From contig NZ_VKAD01000001.1 of NCBI RefSeq assembly GCF_008041945.1, positions 2,170,001-2,234,000 of the forward strand: DNA of 64,000 nt, read 5' to 3'. The notes beneath the pieces were generated by a model, which was not told where the DNA came from, made no database searches, and was given only the letters and a program-made list of their open reading frames with translations. Positions 18,045-28,434 of the stretch are shown in pieces. The stretch's first letter is position 1, and each line of letters opens with the position of its first letter. The translations under genes and the position numbers were made by a program. The DNA comes from Reinekea thalattae (GTDB taxonomy: Bacteria; Pseudomonadota; Gammaproteobacteria; Pseudomonadales; Natronospirillaceae).

Positions 18045-18703
18045 TGATCGTCCCTTAGGTCTAATACGGCCCAGCCTTCTTGCTGAGCTTTGTCTAATAA
18101 AGTGCTGTCTGGATTAACCGCCACTGGGTTGTCTACTTTGCTCAGTAACGGCAAATCATTGTGCGAGTCTGAATAAAACCAAGCCCCAGCGAGCGATTCA
18201 TGTTCATCAGCAAGCCATTGTGTGAGTCTTGTCACCTTTCCATGCTGAAAACTGGGTACACCGGTTGGCTTACCGGTATAGACGCCATCTTTTATTTCTA
18301 CTTCGCAAGCAATTAGATCATCGATGCCGAGCTGTTTAACAATAGGCTCAGTGACAAAGCGATTGGTGGCGGTAATAACTAATAAGCGATCACCTTGCTG
18401 GCGGTGTTTTTCAATAAGTGCTTGGGCCTTTTCAAGCATCATCGGCGCAATTTTTTGGCTCATAAATTGATTATGCAGCGGCGCAAGTTGTGCAGGCGTT
18501 TTATTGGCTAAGAAGGACAGAGCGAAATTGAGGTATTCATCGATATCGAGGCTACCTGCTTGATATTGCTTTAGGAAGCGATCGTTAGCTTGCGCGACCA
18601 CTGTTGGGTCAACCAGCTGTTCTTCGACTAAAAATTCGCCCCAAGCATGGTCTGAGTCGCCAGCAATAAGGGTATTGTCGAGGTCAAAAATAGCGAGAGC
18701 CAC
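18041..18703 (-). CDS. HAD-IB family phosphatase
   Basis: Phosphohydrolase of 220 residues in the SerB-like HAD-IB subfamily. Motif I is FDLDNTLI (nucleophile Asp7, Asp9), motif II is VITATN, and motif IV is SDSHNDLPLL. Close relatives next to rppH in pseudomonads act as histidinol-phosphate phosphatase, and the divergent rppH here repeats that neighbourhood. Substrate is therefore possibly histidinol phosphate but not proven. It is the first gene of a unit with the imelysin-like lipoprotein. Confidence 0.85.
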   Translation of the reverse strand: MALAIFDLDNTLIAGDSDHAWGEFLVEEQLVDPTVVAQANDRFLKQYQAGSLDIDEYLNFALSFLANKTPAQLAPLHNQFMSQKIAPMMLEKAQALIEKHRQQGDRLLVITATNRFVTEPIVKQLGIDDLIACEVEIKDGVYTGKPTGVPSFQHGKVTRLTQWLADEHESLAGAWFYSDSHNDLPLLSKVDNPVAVNPDSTLLDKAQQEGWAVLDLRDDQ

Positions 18704-18891
18704 CTAATTATCCTTCGAATATTTAAAAAAGGCCTTAATTCTAACCCGAATAGGCAGTTAACCACAGTGGTATTGCGCGCCATCAATCGTTTTAGCGTTG
18801 CGCTAGCGTAAAAATACCGTACGATGAGTGTCATAGTGTAACGAAATAGACGAAATTTAGTGTTTTTAACTGTAAAGAACGGGGAGGGTTA

Positions 18892-19371
18892 ATGATTGAC
18901 TCGGACGGCTATCGGCCGAATGTCGGCATTATCCTGACCAATAATGAAGGGCGAGTGCTGTGGGCGCGTCGAATTGGCCAGGATGCTTGGCAGTTTCCAC
19001 AGGGTGGTATTCGTCAGCATGAGACGCCGATAGAAGCGCTTTATCGCGAACTCAAAGAAGAAGTCGGGCTCGATAAAGCCGACGTTGAAATTTTAGCCTG
19101 TACTCGCGGTTGGCTGAAATATCGACTGCCTAAACGCATGGTACGCTACAACACCTTACCGATTTGCGTTGGCCAAAAACAAAAGTGGTTTTTATTGCGC
19201 ATGCTTGCCAATGACTCCCAAGTTTCCTTCCAGGCCACCGACGATCCAGAATTTGATGATTGGGATTGGGTTTCTTACTGGTATCCACTCGCTAAGGTTG
19301 TGTCTTTTAAGCGCGATGTTTACCGTCAGGCATTGGCAGAATTAGCACCCAGAGTATTACGTAGAGCCTAA
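18892..19371 (+). CDS. rppH: RNA pyrophosphohydrolase RppH
   Basis: Nudix hydrolase that converts the 5' triphosphate of mRNA to a monophosphate and so starts decay. 159 residues with the full Nudix box at 38-60 ([20 protein letters not shown], then VGL). The N-terminal [10 protein letters not shown] and W-F-P-Q-G context are typical of RppH. A strong GGGAGGG ribosome site precedes the ATG. Confidence 0.96.
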   Translation: MIDSDGYRPNVGIILTNNEGRVLWARRIGQDAWQFPQGGIRQHETPIEALYRELKEEVGLDKADVEILACTRGWLKYRLPKRMVRYNTLPICVGQKQKWFLLRMLANDSQVSFQATDDPEFDDWDWVSYWYPLAKVVSFKRDVYRQALAELAPRVLRRA

Positions 19372-19440
19372 TGAGAGGCTCATTCTTAGCTGAGCGGTTA
19401 CTGCTCCTTTTCTTGAGGCTAGATCAAAAATAGCAGGCAA

Positions 19441-19476
19441 TAAAAAAGGCCTGCTATTGATTAGAATAACAGGCCT
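19441..19476 (-). terminator. Terminator for bipA
   Basis: AGGCCTG (19447-19453) pairs with CAGGCCT (19470-19476). On the minus strand the stem is followed by a run of six T (complement of 19442-19447). An alternative AGCAGGC/GCCTGCT pairing overlaps it and may serve rppH from the other side. Confidence 0.75.
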
Positions 19477-19483
19477 TCGCATG

Positions 19484-19502
19484 ACTAAGTCGTCGACTTA
19501 GT
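19484..19502. repeat. Perfect short hairpin after bipA
   Basis: ACTAAGTC-GTC-GACTTAGT is a perfect 8-bp stem with a 3-base loop, 10 bases beyond the bipA stop and before its terminator. It could protect the mRNA 3' end or be a protein site. Confidence 0.6.
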
Positions 19503-19512
19503 TGCTCTAATA

Positions 19513-21327
19513 TTACTTACGTGAAGCGCGCTTACGCTCATTTTCAGTCAGTAGCTTTTTACGAATACGAATGCTTTCTGGCGTTACTTCAACCAATTCA
19601 TCGTCTTCAATAAATTCTAATGCTTGCTCTAGCGTGTGCTTCACTGGCGGCGTTAACGTCAGCGCTTCATCGGTACCTGATGCTCGAACGTTGGTTAGCT
19701 GCTTGCCTTTGGTTGGGTTAACCACAAGGTCGTTGGCTCTGGAGTGCAAACCAACGATTTGGCCTTCATAAACTTCAGTACCATGACCTAAGAACAAACG
19801 ACCTCGATCCTGTAGTGGGAACAGGCCGTAAGCTAGGGTTTTACCCTTGACCATCGAAACAAGAACACCATTTTGTCGGCTGACCACATCGCCCTGTTTT
19901 ACTGGGCCGTAGTGATCAAAGATGCTGGTCATAATGCCAGAGCCAGACGTCAGCGTTAGGAACAGGCCACGGAAGCCGATAAGACCGCGAGAAGGCGCTA
20001 AGAATTCAAGCTTGATACGACCTTTGCCGTCAGGCTCCATATTGGTAAGTTCTGCTTTACGCAAGCCCAACTCTTCCATGATCGAGCCTTGGTGCTGCTC
20101 TTCAACATCAATCACAACCTGTTCGAACGGCTCGTGAACTTCACCGTCAACAACGCGTTGAATAACTTCAGGACGAGAAACGCCTAACTCAAAACCTTCA
20201 CGACGCATGGTTTCGATCAGTACAGAAAGGTGGAGCTCACCACGACCAGAAACGCGGAATTTATCTGGTGAATCACCTTCTTCGACGCGTAACGCTACGT
20301 TGTGGATAAGTTCTTGATCAAGACGCTCTTTGATATTACGAGAGGTAACAAACTTACCTTCTTTACCGGCAAACGGAGAGTCATTTACTTGGAAGGTCAT
20401 GCTCACAGTCGGCTCGTCAACACTCAGTGCTGGCAATGCTTCGACATTCTGAGGGTTACAAAGTGTGTCTGAAATTTGTAGCTTATCGATACCGGTAATA
20501 CAGATGATGTCGCCGGCTGATGCGCTTTCTACTTCGACTCGTTCAAGGCCGTGGTAACCCATTACCTGAAGAATCTTTTTGTTTTTACGGATTTCGTTGT
20601 CTGCATCGACGATCGATACTTGATCGTTTGGCTTAACGCTACCGCGAGTAATACGGCCAACACCAATAACACCGGTATAGGAGTTGTAATCTAACGCGGA
20701 AATCTGCATTTGGAATGGACCTTCGGTGTCTACGTCTGGCGCAGGAACCACTTCGGTAATCATTTCAAACAGTGGCGTCATGTCTTCAGCCATGTTTTCT
20801 GGATCGTCACCAGCAATACCGTTCAGTGCGGAAGCATAAATAACTGGGAAGTCGAGCTGCTCTTCTGTTGCGCCTAGGCGATCGAAAAGATCGAATACCT
20901 GATCCATTACCCAGTCAGGGCGAGCGCCAGGGCGGTCGATCTTGTTGATAACAACAATCGGCTTGAGGCCTTGAGCAAAGGCTTTAGAGGTCACGAAACG
21001 AGTTTGAGGCATTGGGCCGTCAACGGCATCAACCAACAATAGAACTGAGTCAACCATTGAAAGTACGCGCTCTACTTCGCCACCAAAATCGGCGTGTCCC
21101 GGTGTATCAACAATGTTGATTCGGTAGTCATTCCAAGTAATGGCGGTGTTTTTCGCCAAAATGGTAATGCCGCGCTCTTTTTCTTGGTCGCTAGAGTCCA
21201 TAACGCGTTCTGCGCCTTGGTCTTTACGGCCTAGAGTGCCAGATTGCTGTAGAAGCTTATCAACCAGGGTAGTTTTACCGTGGTCAACATGCGCGATGAT
21301 GGCGATATTCCTCAAATTTTCGATCAC
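19513..21327 (-). CDS. bipA: Translational GTPase BipA/TypA
   Basis: Ribosome-associated GTPase of 604 residues, homologous to EF-G and LepA, needed for stress adaptation and 50S assembly at low temperature. G1 [10 protein letters not shown]3 DTPGHADFG and G4 NKIDRPGA are intact. Domain II, the EF-G III/V-like domains and the BipA-specific C-terminal region follow in order, and the length is normal. Monocistronic. Confidence 0.97.
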   Translation of the reverse strand: MIENLRNIAIIAHVDHGKTTLVDKLLQQSGTLGRKDQGAERVMDSSDQEKERGITILAKNTAITWNDYRINIVDTPGHADFGGEVERVLSMVDSVLLLVDAVDGPMPQTRFVTSKAFAQGLKPIVVINKIDRPGARPDWVMDQVFDLFDRLGATEEQLDFPVIYASALNGIAGDDPENMAEDMTPLFEMITEVVPAPDVDTEGPFQMQISALDYNSYTGVIGVGRITRGSVKPNDQVSIVDADNEIRKNKKILQVMGYHGLERVEVESASAGDIICITGIDKLQISDTLCNPQNVEALPALSVDEPTVSMTFQVNDSPFAGKEGKFVTSRNIKERLDQELIHNVALRVEEGDSPDKFRVSGRGELHLSVLIETMRREGFELGVSRPEVIQRVVDGEVHEPFEQVVIDVEEQHQGSIMEELGLRKAELTNMEPDGKGRIKLEFLAPSRGLIGFRGLFLTLTSGSGIMTSIFDHYGPVKQGDVVSRQNGVLVSMVKGKTLAYGLFPLQDRGRLFLGHGTEVYEGQIVGLHSRANDLVVNPTKGKQLTNVRASGTDEALTLTPPVKHTLEQALEFIEDDELVEVTPESIRIRKKLLTENERKRASRK

Positions 21328-21480
21328 AGTCTTAATTCCGCTTAATTCTTAAGGTCGCGGATTATACTGCTCCTGTACGAAAAAGATACGACTGTCTCTT
21401 AGTTGGAGGCTAGTAAGCATTTTAAAGATCAATAAGTGGGCTTATTATTTTAGTATCTGTCTAAATTCGGTGATCTTTAG

Positions 21481-22578
21481 GTGTCCAAAAAACAACAGCC
21501 AATTGCAATAATAATCGCTATTTTAATTATTGCGTATGTCATTCCTCTCGTGATGGTGAAACACATAGCAAAAATGATTTGGTCGTTAGTGCAAATCTTC
21601 CCACTTTTCATTTGGACCGTTTTAAAGTTCATCCCAGTGTTTAGTTGGGGGCTATTAAGAGTTGCCCTTGTTATTATCAAAACAGCTGTATTGGTATTAT
21701 TGGGCTTAGCCTTAAGCCCTATTTGGTATCCAATATATCTCTTTATTCAGCGTTCTAATCAAAAAACGGCGTTGATCAATCGTAAAAAACAATTGCGTGA
21801 TGGCATCGAGCTCATGGATATATTGAGTACAGAAAGTATTCGATTAGTTGACTATACCGTTGCTGAATCAATCCGAGAGACCGTTTTATTTGATGATGAG
21901 GCTTATTTTTGCACTTTGTATGGAGAGGATGCTTATGATCCTGAATTCGATTTTGAGTGGTTCTTAATCGAGCACCTTATGGAGATTAAGGAGAGTAAAG
22001 GGCGGCTTGCTATTCGTATTGATTGGAAGGATATTGATGAAGTTGAGCCACAGACAAATGCAGTTCTCAGTGCACATGGAATAGTTGGTAATTTTAAACC
22101 GACAACGTTGACGGATTATGCTCACTCCATTGAAAGTGCGCTATGTGAATATGACAGTTGGTTAGTAAAAAATGGGTATCGATTTATTCTATGGGACCAA
22201 GGCAGTGATGAATATTTTGGCTTTATTTGTAAGCAAGACAAAATTGATACTGTATTAGAGTTGTCGAAATCAATAGGGTTGGATTTTAGAGTTAATATGT
22301 TTTTGCACTTTAATATTAGCTTTGTGAAAGCAGAAATCATTGAGAATCTAATATTTCTTATTGCCTCAGCAAAAGAACGAAATATTGATCAAGGCGTGAC
22401 AACTTTTAGTTATTTTGCAGAAGACCTTAAGCATGATTCTTGTAATGTTAACGAGCTGTATGAAAGCCTATATCGCAACATTTCCGGTATGAGCCGCTTT
22501 GCGGACTTTACCGACGATGAATGGTGTGCTGTGGAGTCAATTACAGGGCATATTGAAGCCCACCAAAAAATCATCTAG
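21481..22578 (+). CDS. Unrecognised membrane-anchored protein
   Basis: 365 residues. The first 90 are nearly all hydrophobic (segments about 8-27, 32-52 and 58-90), giving two or three membrane spans. A soluble acidic region of about 270 residues follows, with NGYRFILWDQGSDEYFGF near residues 221-238. That piece is vaguely like the DUF6630-type pattern of a strand followed by G-(G/S)-D-x-Y, but I cannot place the protein confidently. The frame opens at GTG 21481 directly after an in-frame TAG; the ribosome site is weak and the true start may be further in. Base composition is more AT-rich than its neighbours. Confidence 0.65.
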   Translation: MSKKQQPIAIIIAILIIAYVIPLVMVKHIAKMIWSLVQIFPLFIWTVLKFIPVFSWGLLRVALVIIKTAVLVLLGLALSPIWYPIYLFIQRSNQKTALINRKKQLRDGIELMDILSTESIRLVDYTVAESIRETVLFDDEAYFCTLYGEDAYDPEFDFEWFLIEHLMEIKESKGRLAIRIDWKDIDEVEPQTNAVLSAHGIVGNFKPTTLTDYAHSIESALCEYDSWLVKNGYRFILWDQGSDEYFGFICKQDKIDTVLELSKSIGLDFRVNMFLHFNISFVKAEIIENLIFLIASAKERNIDQGVTTFSYFAEDLKHDSCNVNELYESLYRNISGMSRFADFTDDEWCAVESITGHIEAHQKII

Positions 22579-22604
22579 CTTATGATAAGGCTAAAAATAG
22601 GACT

Positions 22605-22630
22605 AAAAAGGTGGCAGTTGCCACCTTTTT
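22605..22630. terminator. Bidirectional terminator between convergent genes
   Basis: AAAAAGGTGGC / GCCACCTTTTT with an AGTT loop: an 11-bp stem with T runs on both strands, placed between the unrecognised membrane protein gene and ilvA. Confidence 0.92.
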
Positions 22631-22652
22631 CACAAAGCATTAAAAGTGCCCC

Positions 22653-24167
22653 TTAGTTTAAAAACGCCTCATAAACAGGGTTGTTGGACTCATCCCAATA
22701 GGGGTAGCCCAGCTCGTCTAACTTGGCGTGAAAGTCTTTCACTTCGTCTTTTGGCACCTGAACACCGGTAAGTACACGACCATAAGCAGCACCGTGGTTG
22801 CGGTAATGAAACAGGCTGATGTTCCATTGGTCGCCGAGTGCGTTTAAGAATCGCAACAGAGCTCCAGGACGTTCGGGAAATTCGAAGCGCAGCAATTGTT
22901 CGTTTTGCACGCCATCAGAATGGCCACCAACCATATGACGAACGTGCATCTTTGCGACTTCGTTTTTTGTGAGATCTAAAACATCGTACTGATCTTCTTG
23001 GAAGCGCTTTAGCAATGCCTCTCGCTCTTCATCGCCATTGACCTTAATACCGACAAAGATTCTGGCGATTTCGGCATCGTTGTAGCGGTAGTTGAACTCG
23101 GTGATTTGGCGCTTGCCGATATGCGATATAAAACGCTTAAAAGACCCCGGTTTTTCTGGAATAGAGACAGAGAAGATCGCCTCATTGTTTTCGCCAACTT
23201 CTGCTCGCTCGGCGACATAACGCAAGCGATCGAAGTTGATGTTGGCGCCTGAGCATATAGTCACCAGCGTTTTATCTTTTAATTGGTATTTCTCGACGTA
23301 TTTTTTCAGTCCGGCAATGCCAGCAGCACCGGCAGGTTCAGCAACGGAGCGAGTGTCGTCAAAAATATCCTTGATGCCGGCGCAGATCTCATCGGCGCTG
23401 ACGGTGATGACTTCGTCGACATGGTCTTTAAGAACCTTAAAGGTTTCTTTGCCAATTTGTGCCACGGCTATACCGTCGGCAAAGAGGCCGACTTCTTTTA
23501 AGGTTACGCGTTTGCTGGCTTGCATCGCAGCCGCTAAGCAGGCGCTTTCTTCGTATTCAACGGCGATGATTTTTATTTCTGGGCGTAAATATTTTATGTA
23601 GGCGGATATACCAGCTGCGAGGCCGCCGCCGCCAACTGGAATAAAGATGGCGTCGATTTCATCAGGGTTGTATTGGTGTAAGATTTCTCGCGCAATGGTG
23701 CCCTGACCTGCGATGACATCGGGTGCATCGTAAGGGTGAACAAAGGTAAGCCCTTGCTGCTCTTGCAGTTCGCATGCATGAGCTAGCGCTTCGTCGAACG
23801 AATCTCCGTGTAGCACTACCTTGCCGCCACGTGCACGCACGGAACTGACTTTAATGCCAGGCGTCGTTACCGGCATAACGATGGTTGCTTTTATTTTCAT
23901 CAGCTTGGCTGCGTAGGCGACGCCTTGGGCATGATTGCCAGCCGAGGCGCAAATGATACCTGCATCGCGCTGTGCCTGAGTGAGTTGCGCGATCATGTTG
24001 TAAGCGCCACGCAACTTAAAGGAAAACACCGGCTGTAAGTCTTCACGCTTAATTAAAATCTGATTACCAATTCGGCTGCTCAATGAAGTTGCCATATCCA
24101 ATGGCGTTTCGATAGCGGCGTTATAGACTTTGGCGTTCAGAATTTTTTTTACGTATTTCTCTAACAT
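22653..24167 (-). CDS. ilvA: Threonine ammonia-lyase, biosynthetic
   Basis: PLP enzyme making 2-oxobutyrate from threonine, the first committed step to isoleucine. 504 residues: catalytic domain to about 325 with PLP Lys51 (FSFKLRGAYN), the SAGNHAQGVA loop and the GGGGLAAG phosphate loop, then two ACT-like regulatory domains (EKPGSFKRF and ERPGALLRF). The two-ACT form is the isoleucine-inhibited biosynthetic type. Divergent from rpiA, as in pseudomonads. Confidence 0.96.
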   Translation of the reverse strand: MLEKYVKKILNAKVYNAAIETPLDMATSLSSRIGNQILIKREDLQPVFSFKLRGAYNMIAQLTQAQRDAGIICASAGNHAQGVAYAAKLMKIKATIVMPVTTPGIKVSSVRARGGKVVLHGDSFDEALAHACELQEQQGLTFVHPYDAPDVIAGQGTIAREILHQYNPDEIDAIFIPVGGGGLAAGISAYIKYLRPEIKIIAVEYEESACLAAAMQASKRVTLKEVGLFADGIAVAQIGKETFKVLKDHVDEVITVSADEICAGIKDIFDDTRSVAEPAGAAGIAGLKKYVEKYQLKDKTLVTICSGANINFDRLRYVAERAEVGENNEAIFSVSIPEKPGSFKRFISHIGKRQITEFNYRYNDAEIARIFVGIKVNGDEEREALLKRFQEDQYDVLDLTKNEVAKMHVRHMVGGHSDGVQNEQLLRFEFPERPGALLRFLNALGDQWNISLFHYRNHGAAYGRVLTGVQVPKDEVKDFHAKLDELGYPYWDESNNPVYEAFLN

Positions 24168-24296
24168 GAAGACCCCTTATTGGGTGTGATGGTGTTTATC
24201 CGTGCGAAGCAGTAAATAATTAACGTTACAGTGTACGTAAAACTGAGCTAACGCCCAAGCGTTAAGCTGCTTGCTCGCACTTTAATTACGCAATAA

Positions 24297-24325
24297 CTGT
24301 GAAAAGTCCGACAAATTATTATAAT
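24297..24325 (+). promoter_or_regulatory. Promoter for rpiA
   Basis: A consensus -10 box TATAAT lies at 24320-24325, with only a poor -35 match (near 24297-24302). Transcription would start near 24332, leaving about 19 bases before the rpiA ATG. This rules out the in-frame ATG at 24324 as the translation start. Confidence 0.5.
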
Positions 24326-24350
24326 GCGCGCTCAGCAAGGGGTGACGCAT

Positions 24351-25055
24351 ATGACTCAAGACGAATTAAAGCAGCAAGTGGCTCAGGCAGCACTGGATTA
24401 TATCAAACCAGAAATTCAGTCCGACGCCATTATCGGTGTAGGTACTGGTTCGACGGCGAATTATTTTATTGACGCATTAGCCCAATACCAAGGCCAATTT
24501 AAAGGTGCGGTGGCCAGTAGTGAAGCAACTGCAGAACGGCTAAAGCAGCATCACATCGACGTGTTTGATATGAACGAAGTCGAATCCTTAACGGTGTACG
24601 TCGACGGTGCCGACGAAGTGAATAAGCAGCTCGAGTTGATTAAAGGCGGCGGCGGTGCCTTAACGCGCGAAAAAATAGTCGCCTCTATCGCTAAATCTTT
24701 TGTTTGCATTGCAGATGAATCGAAGGCTGTTGAAGTCTTAGGTGGCTTTGCATTGCCGGTCGAAGTTATTCCTATGGCGCGTGCAGCCGTGGCGCGTAAG
24801 TTGGTGAAATTAGGTGGCCAACCGATTTACCGCGAAGGCGTTGTGACTGATAACGGCAACGATATTTTGGATGTTCATGGTCTTAAAATTACCGAAGCTA
24901 AACAATTTGAAGCCGAACTCAACGCCATTGTTGGTGTAGTTACTAACGGTTTGTTTGCGCAGCGACCAGCCGATGTATTGTTACTAGCAACCAGCGAAGG
25001 CGTTAAAACGCTCAGTGTGATTAATACTTCTGCCAGTGCTGGTGAGTTCTATTAG
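24351..25055 (+). CDS. rpiA: Ribose-5-phosphate isomerase A
   Basis: Interconverts ribose 5-phosphate and ribulose 5-phosphate in the pentose phosphate pathway. From the ATG at 24351 the protein is 234 residues and begins MTQDELK, exactly like E. coli Rpi[20 protein letters not shown] and [11 protein letters not shown] are the substrate and catalytic loops. AAGGGGTG at 24337-24344 is the ribosome site. An upstream in-frame ATG at 24324 lies inside the -10 box and is rejected. Confidence 0.96.
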   Translation: MTQDELKQQVAQAALDYIKPEIQSDAIIGVGTGSTANYFIDALAQYQGQFKGAVASSEATAERLKQHHIDVFDMNEVESLTVYVDGADEVNKQLELIKGGGGALTREKIVASIAKSFVCIADESKAVEVLGGFALPVEVIPMARAAVARKLVKLGGQPIYREGVVTDNGNDILDVHGLKITEAKQFEAELNAIVGVVTNGLFAQRPADVLLLATSEGVKTLSVINTSASAGEFY

Positions 25056-25069
25056 TCGGCTAGCTGTTC

Positions 25070-26323
25070 TTATAGTTTTGCCAACATATCTTTTGTCACC
25101 AGAGTAATACCTTGGTCTGTGATGCGGAAACCTCGGCTACGGTCCAGTTCTTGGTCGTAGCCTATTGCCATACCTTGCGGTATTCGGCAGCGACTATCGA
25201 TAATCACCCGATTTAATCTGCAGTGTTCAGCAACGTCGACATCCGGCAGCAACACCGAATGTTCGACGTAACTGTGAGAATGCAGGTGCACGTTAGAATA
25301 CAGCAACGAGTTAACCACTGAGGCGCCAGAAATAATACAGCCGCCAGAGACGGCTGAGTCGACAGCCATGCCTCGACGACTGTCATCATTGAAGACAAAT
25401 TTCGCCGGAGGTAATTGTTCTTGAAAGGTCCAGATCGGCCATTCTTTATCGTATAGGTTGAGTGAAGGCGTTGGCGATACCAGCTCCATGTTGGCTTGCC
25501 AGAATGCATCTAAGGTGCCGATGTCCTGCCAATAGGGTTGAGTGTTGCTGTTTGGGTCTTTAAAAATATGAGCGGCAACGCGATGGTTTTTGATGATCGA
25601 CGGAATGATGTCGTTACCAAAATCGTGACTTGAGAGGCTATCGACACTGTCGCGCTCTAATTGCTCAAATAAAAATTCGGTACTGAAAACGTAGTTGCCC
25701 ATCGACGCAAGGCAGCGCTCGGCGTTATCAGGCAGCGGCTTTGGCTGGCTTGGTTTTTCTTCGAAATCGGTGACTTGATTATCGCCATCAATGCAGACTA
25801 CGCCAAAATTATTGGCCGCTTCCTGTACCGATGTTTCTAAGCAGCTGATGGTCATATCAGCGCCGCTGGCAACATGGTCGGCAATCATTAAACCATAATC
25901 CATGCGATAGACATGATCGCCAGACAGTATCAAAACATAACGGGTATTTTCGGTGCGGATAATATCGAGGTTTTGTCGTACCGCATCGGCCGTGCCGATG
26001 TACCAGTCATCACCGACGCGTTGCGATGCCGGTAGAATATCAACAAACTCCGAAGTGTCTGCTTTAAAGTGGCCCCAACCGCGTTGAATGTGGCGAATCA
26101 GCGAATGCGATTTGTATTGCGTTGCAACACCAATGCGGCGAATTCCAGAATTGATGCAATTGGATAATGGGAAGTCAACGATGCGGTACTTACCGCCAAA
26201 GTAGACCGCTGGTTTCGCACGCCAAGCGGTTAATTCATGCAGTCGGCTACCTCGTCCGCCGGCTAAAATTAGGGCGTAAGTATCTTTGGTGAGGTTGCTG
26301 ATAAAACGGTCGGCACGTTGCAC
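25070..26323 (-). CDS. glgC: Glucose-1-phosphate adenylyltransferase
   Basis: Makes ADP-glucose for glycogen synthesis. 417 residues: the N-terminal nucleotidyltransferase domain has [27 protein letters not shown] and the catalytic [10 protein letters not shown]; the C-terminal left-handed beta-helix starts near residue 300. No glgA, glgB or glgP lies beside it in this window, so it is separated from any glycogen operon. It converges on rpiA. Confidence 0.95.
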   Translation of the reverse strand: MQRADRFISNLTKDTYALILAGGRGSRLHELTAWRAKPAVYFGGKYRIVDFPLSNCINSGIRRIGVATQYKSHSLIRHIQRGWGHFKADTSEFVDILPASQRVGDDWYIGTADAVRQNLDIIRTENTRYVLILSGDHVYRMDYGLMIADHVASGADMTISCLETSVQEAANNFGVVCIDGDNQVTDFEEKPSQPKPLPDNAERCLASMGNYVFSTEFLFEQLERDSVDSLSSHDFGNDIIPSIIKNHRVAAHIFKDPNSNTQPYWQDIGTLDAFWQANMELVSPTPSLNLYDKEWPIWTFQEQLPPAKFVFNDDSRRGMAVDSAVSGGCIISGASVVNSLLYSNVHLHSHSYVEHSVLLPDVDVAEHCRLNRVIIDSRCRIPQGMAIGYDQELDRSRGFRITDQGITLVTKDMLAKL

Positions 26324-26410
26324 TAGACGAAGATCCCTATAATAGCGATAGCTCTCATGATAGGTGATTCAGTCTCCATAGCAATCTATTGATAGCGTTT
26401 GAATGGCGCG

Positions 26411-26890
26411 CTAATCGCATAGCGGAAAGACGTTGGCGTTCAGCAATGACATTAACGCCGAGGTTGGAAACTCAATTTGTAGGCCGCGCTTGCCGCCGCT
26501 GGTGTAGATAGTTTCAAAGTTGGTACAGCTTTCATCGACTGCAGTTGGCAGTACTTTGCGTTGGCCAAAAGGGCTGATGCCGCCAATAACATAGCCAGTG
26601 GTTTTTTGTGCGATCTCTGCATCGGCCATGGTCGCGCTTTTGGCATTAAAACATTTAGCCGCCTGTTTTAGATTCACAGTCTCCGAGCTTGGAGCAATGC
26701 AAACCGCCAGCGATTTTGCATTGCCATTTAAGCAAATGATCAGCGTTTTAAAAAGTCGGTTAGCTTCGACCTCTAATTCTTCCGCGACCGCTTGGCCGTA
26801 ATTGTCATGGTTGGCGTTGAAATCGGTTTGGTAATGATGAACGCTAAAGTTGACGTTGTGTTGCTTTAAAAATCGGCAAGCTGGGGTCAT
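26411..26890 (-). CDS. ybaK: Cys-tRNA(Pro)/Cys-tRNA(Cys) deacylase YbaK
   Basis: Trans-editing enzyme that removes cysteine mischarged on tRNA-Pro. From the ATG at 26890 it is 159 residues and begins MTPACRFL, the same start and length as E. coli YbaK. KTLIICLNG, TGYVIGGISPFGQ and SGGKRGLQIE are family signatures. A longer frame to 26929 exists, but CTGGAG sits about 8 bases before 26890, and the longer form would overlap the upstream kinase. It follows that kinase by 31 bases. Confidence 0.92.
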   Translation of the reverse strand: MTPACRFLKQHNVNFSVHHYQTDFNANHDNYGQAVAEELEVEANRLFKTLIICLNGNAKSLAVCIAPSSETVNLKQAAKCFNAKSATMADAEIAQKTTGYVIGGISPFGQRKVLPTAVDESCTNFETIYTSGGKRGLQIEFPTSALMSLLNANVFPLCD

Positions 26891-26921
26891 AACTCGTTCT
26901 CCAGTGGCGACAGACGCCGCG

Positions 26922-28307
26922 TTAGCCAAGTCGCAGTTGCAGAGGTAACTGTATTTCCACGATTAAACCGCTGGGGCTATTGTTGTCGGCGCGAATGGTA
27001 CCACCGTGCAATTGCACTGCCTGTAGCGCAATGTTTAAACCGAGCCCAGCACCAGAATTGGTTTGGTCCAGCCGATAGAAGGGGTCGAACAACCGCTCAA
27101 GTTTATCTTCTGGAACTCCCGGGCCCTGATCTGCAATAGTTACAGTCAATACATTACCTGCCTGTTGCATGGTGACATCAATACTTCCATTTTCAGGAGT
27201 AAAGCGAATGGCGTTACGCAGCACGTTATCGAATGTACTGTGCAGCATTTGTGGGTCGGCATTCATTAACAGATCGTTCAATAGGGTGTCGTTAATGGTG
27301 ATGTTGCGCGGTTCGGCTTCAAAGCGAGCGTCTTCAACGACCTTGCGTAGAATGTCGTCGACCTCTAAGGGCTGCCGGTCGATGTGCTGTAATTCGTTTT
27401 CAAAACGGCTGAGCTTGAGAATTTCTGAAATCATATGTTCTAGTCGATCGCTTTCGCGCTCAATTCGATCCAGTGCTCGATCCAGTCCTTCGGGGGCTTT
27501 TTGTCGCACAATGCCCATCGCGACTTGCAGTCGGGTGAGTGGTGAACGCAGCTCATGACTGACGTTACTCAGTAGTCGATGCTGAGCCGAAACCAGCGCT
27601 TCAATACGGTCTGCCATGTCGTCGAAGTCACGACCTAGTTCACCGATTTCATCTTGCCGCCGCGAAACACTGACACCGGCTCGCGAACCCAGATCACCTT
27701 TGGCCAAGCCACGAACCGATTGCCCAAGTTTCTCGATTGGGCGTACCAGTGACCAGGTCAACAGTAGACTCATTAAGCCAGAAATTAACAACGCCAGCGT
27801 CACTTGCATCCATTGGTTATCGAGCCAATAAGGCAGACTGGTTGGTTTTAGTGGCGGAACACCGCGTAAGAACAGCAGAAAACTCATGCCGTTAATGGTG
27901 ATTGGGATAGGTCCTAGCCAGTTTTCGTTATCCCATTGGCCGATGTGCATGCCTTCGCCTTCCATCATTTCTGACAGCATGACTAAAATTCGTTTCGGCG
28001 GTTGAGGCGCACCCAACATGCGGTAATTATTGTCGACCAGATACCATTGATAGGCTGAGGTGGAATTAAACTCGGCTAGAGTTTGCGCCAGCTTGCTGTA
28101 ATCCTCACTGCGGAAATCGACAGTTGGCAGTTGCATGGTGTTGAGAATTTCGATGTGCTCGGATGATGGCGTTTCAATGCTGTATTCTAGCGATTGCTGC
28201 ACCGAAACAATGTAAGCCGCCGTAACAATAAGAATAAGTGAAAGCCAAAAACTGAGCCAAATTTTTCCGAAAATTGAGCCCAGAGGGTTGAGCTTTTTGA
28301 GCGCCAT
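26922..28307 (-). CDS. CpxA-like sensor histidine kinase
   Basis: Inner-membrane kinase of 461 residues: first span about 14-36, periplasmic sensor about 37-166, second span 167-188, HAMP 189-241, HisKA with His251 (LSNVSHELRSPL), and HATPase with DQGPGVP and GAGLGLNIA. The start (IFGKIWLSFWLSL) and layout resemble CpxA. The regulator just upstream (28435-29136) is CpxR-like, so an envelope-stress role is plausible but the signal is unknown. Confidence 0.88.
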   Translation of the reverse strand: MALKKLNPLGSIFGKIWLSFWLSLILIVTAAYIVSVQQSLEYSIETPSSEHIEILNTMQLPTVDFRSEDYSKLAQTLAEFNSTSAYQWYLVDNNYRMLGAPQPPKRILVMLSEMMEGEGMHIGQWDNENWLGPIPITINGMSFLLFLRGVPPLKPTSLPYWLDNQWMQVTLALLISGLMSLLLTWSLVRPIEKLGQSVRGLAKGDLGSRAGVSVSRRQDEIGELGRDFDDMADRIEALVSAQHRLLSNVSHELRSPLTRLQVAMGIVRQKAPEGLDRALDRIERESDRLEHMISEILKLSRFENELQHIDRQPLEVDDILRKVVEDARFEAEPRNITINDTLLNDLLMNADPQMLHSTFDNVLRNAIRFTPENGSIDVTMQQAGNVLTVTIADQGPGVPEDKLERLFDPFYRLDQTNSGAGLGLNIALQAVQLHGGTIRADNNSPSGLIVEIQLPLQLRLG

Positions 28308-28434
28308 GAAAAACCCTCGTGGTTTCGATGGTGAAGCTGGGCACGTTAACTAACTTGCCCAGCAACAGGATTTAACGAACGATTGCTAGCTATGAACGAC
28401 TGGTGCTAGAGCCAGTCGCTTAGATTGCTTGTGA

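Noticed and set aside
24324-24350. Upstream ATG extending rpiA by nine codons
   Set aside because: It lies inside a consensus -10 box and has no ribosome site; the ATG at 24351 has a good one and matches RpiA starts.
26891-26929. Longer ybaK start overlapping the kinase gene
   Set aside because: The ATG at 26890 has a CTGGAG ribosome site and gives the standard protein length.
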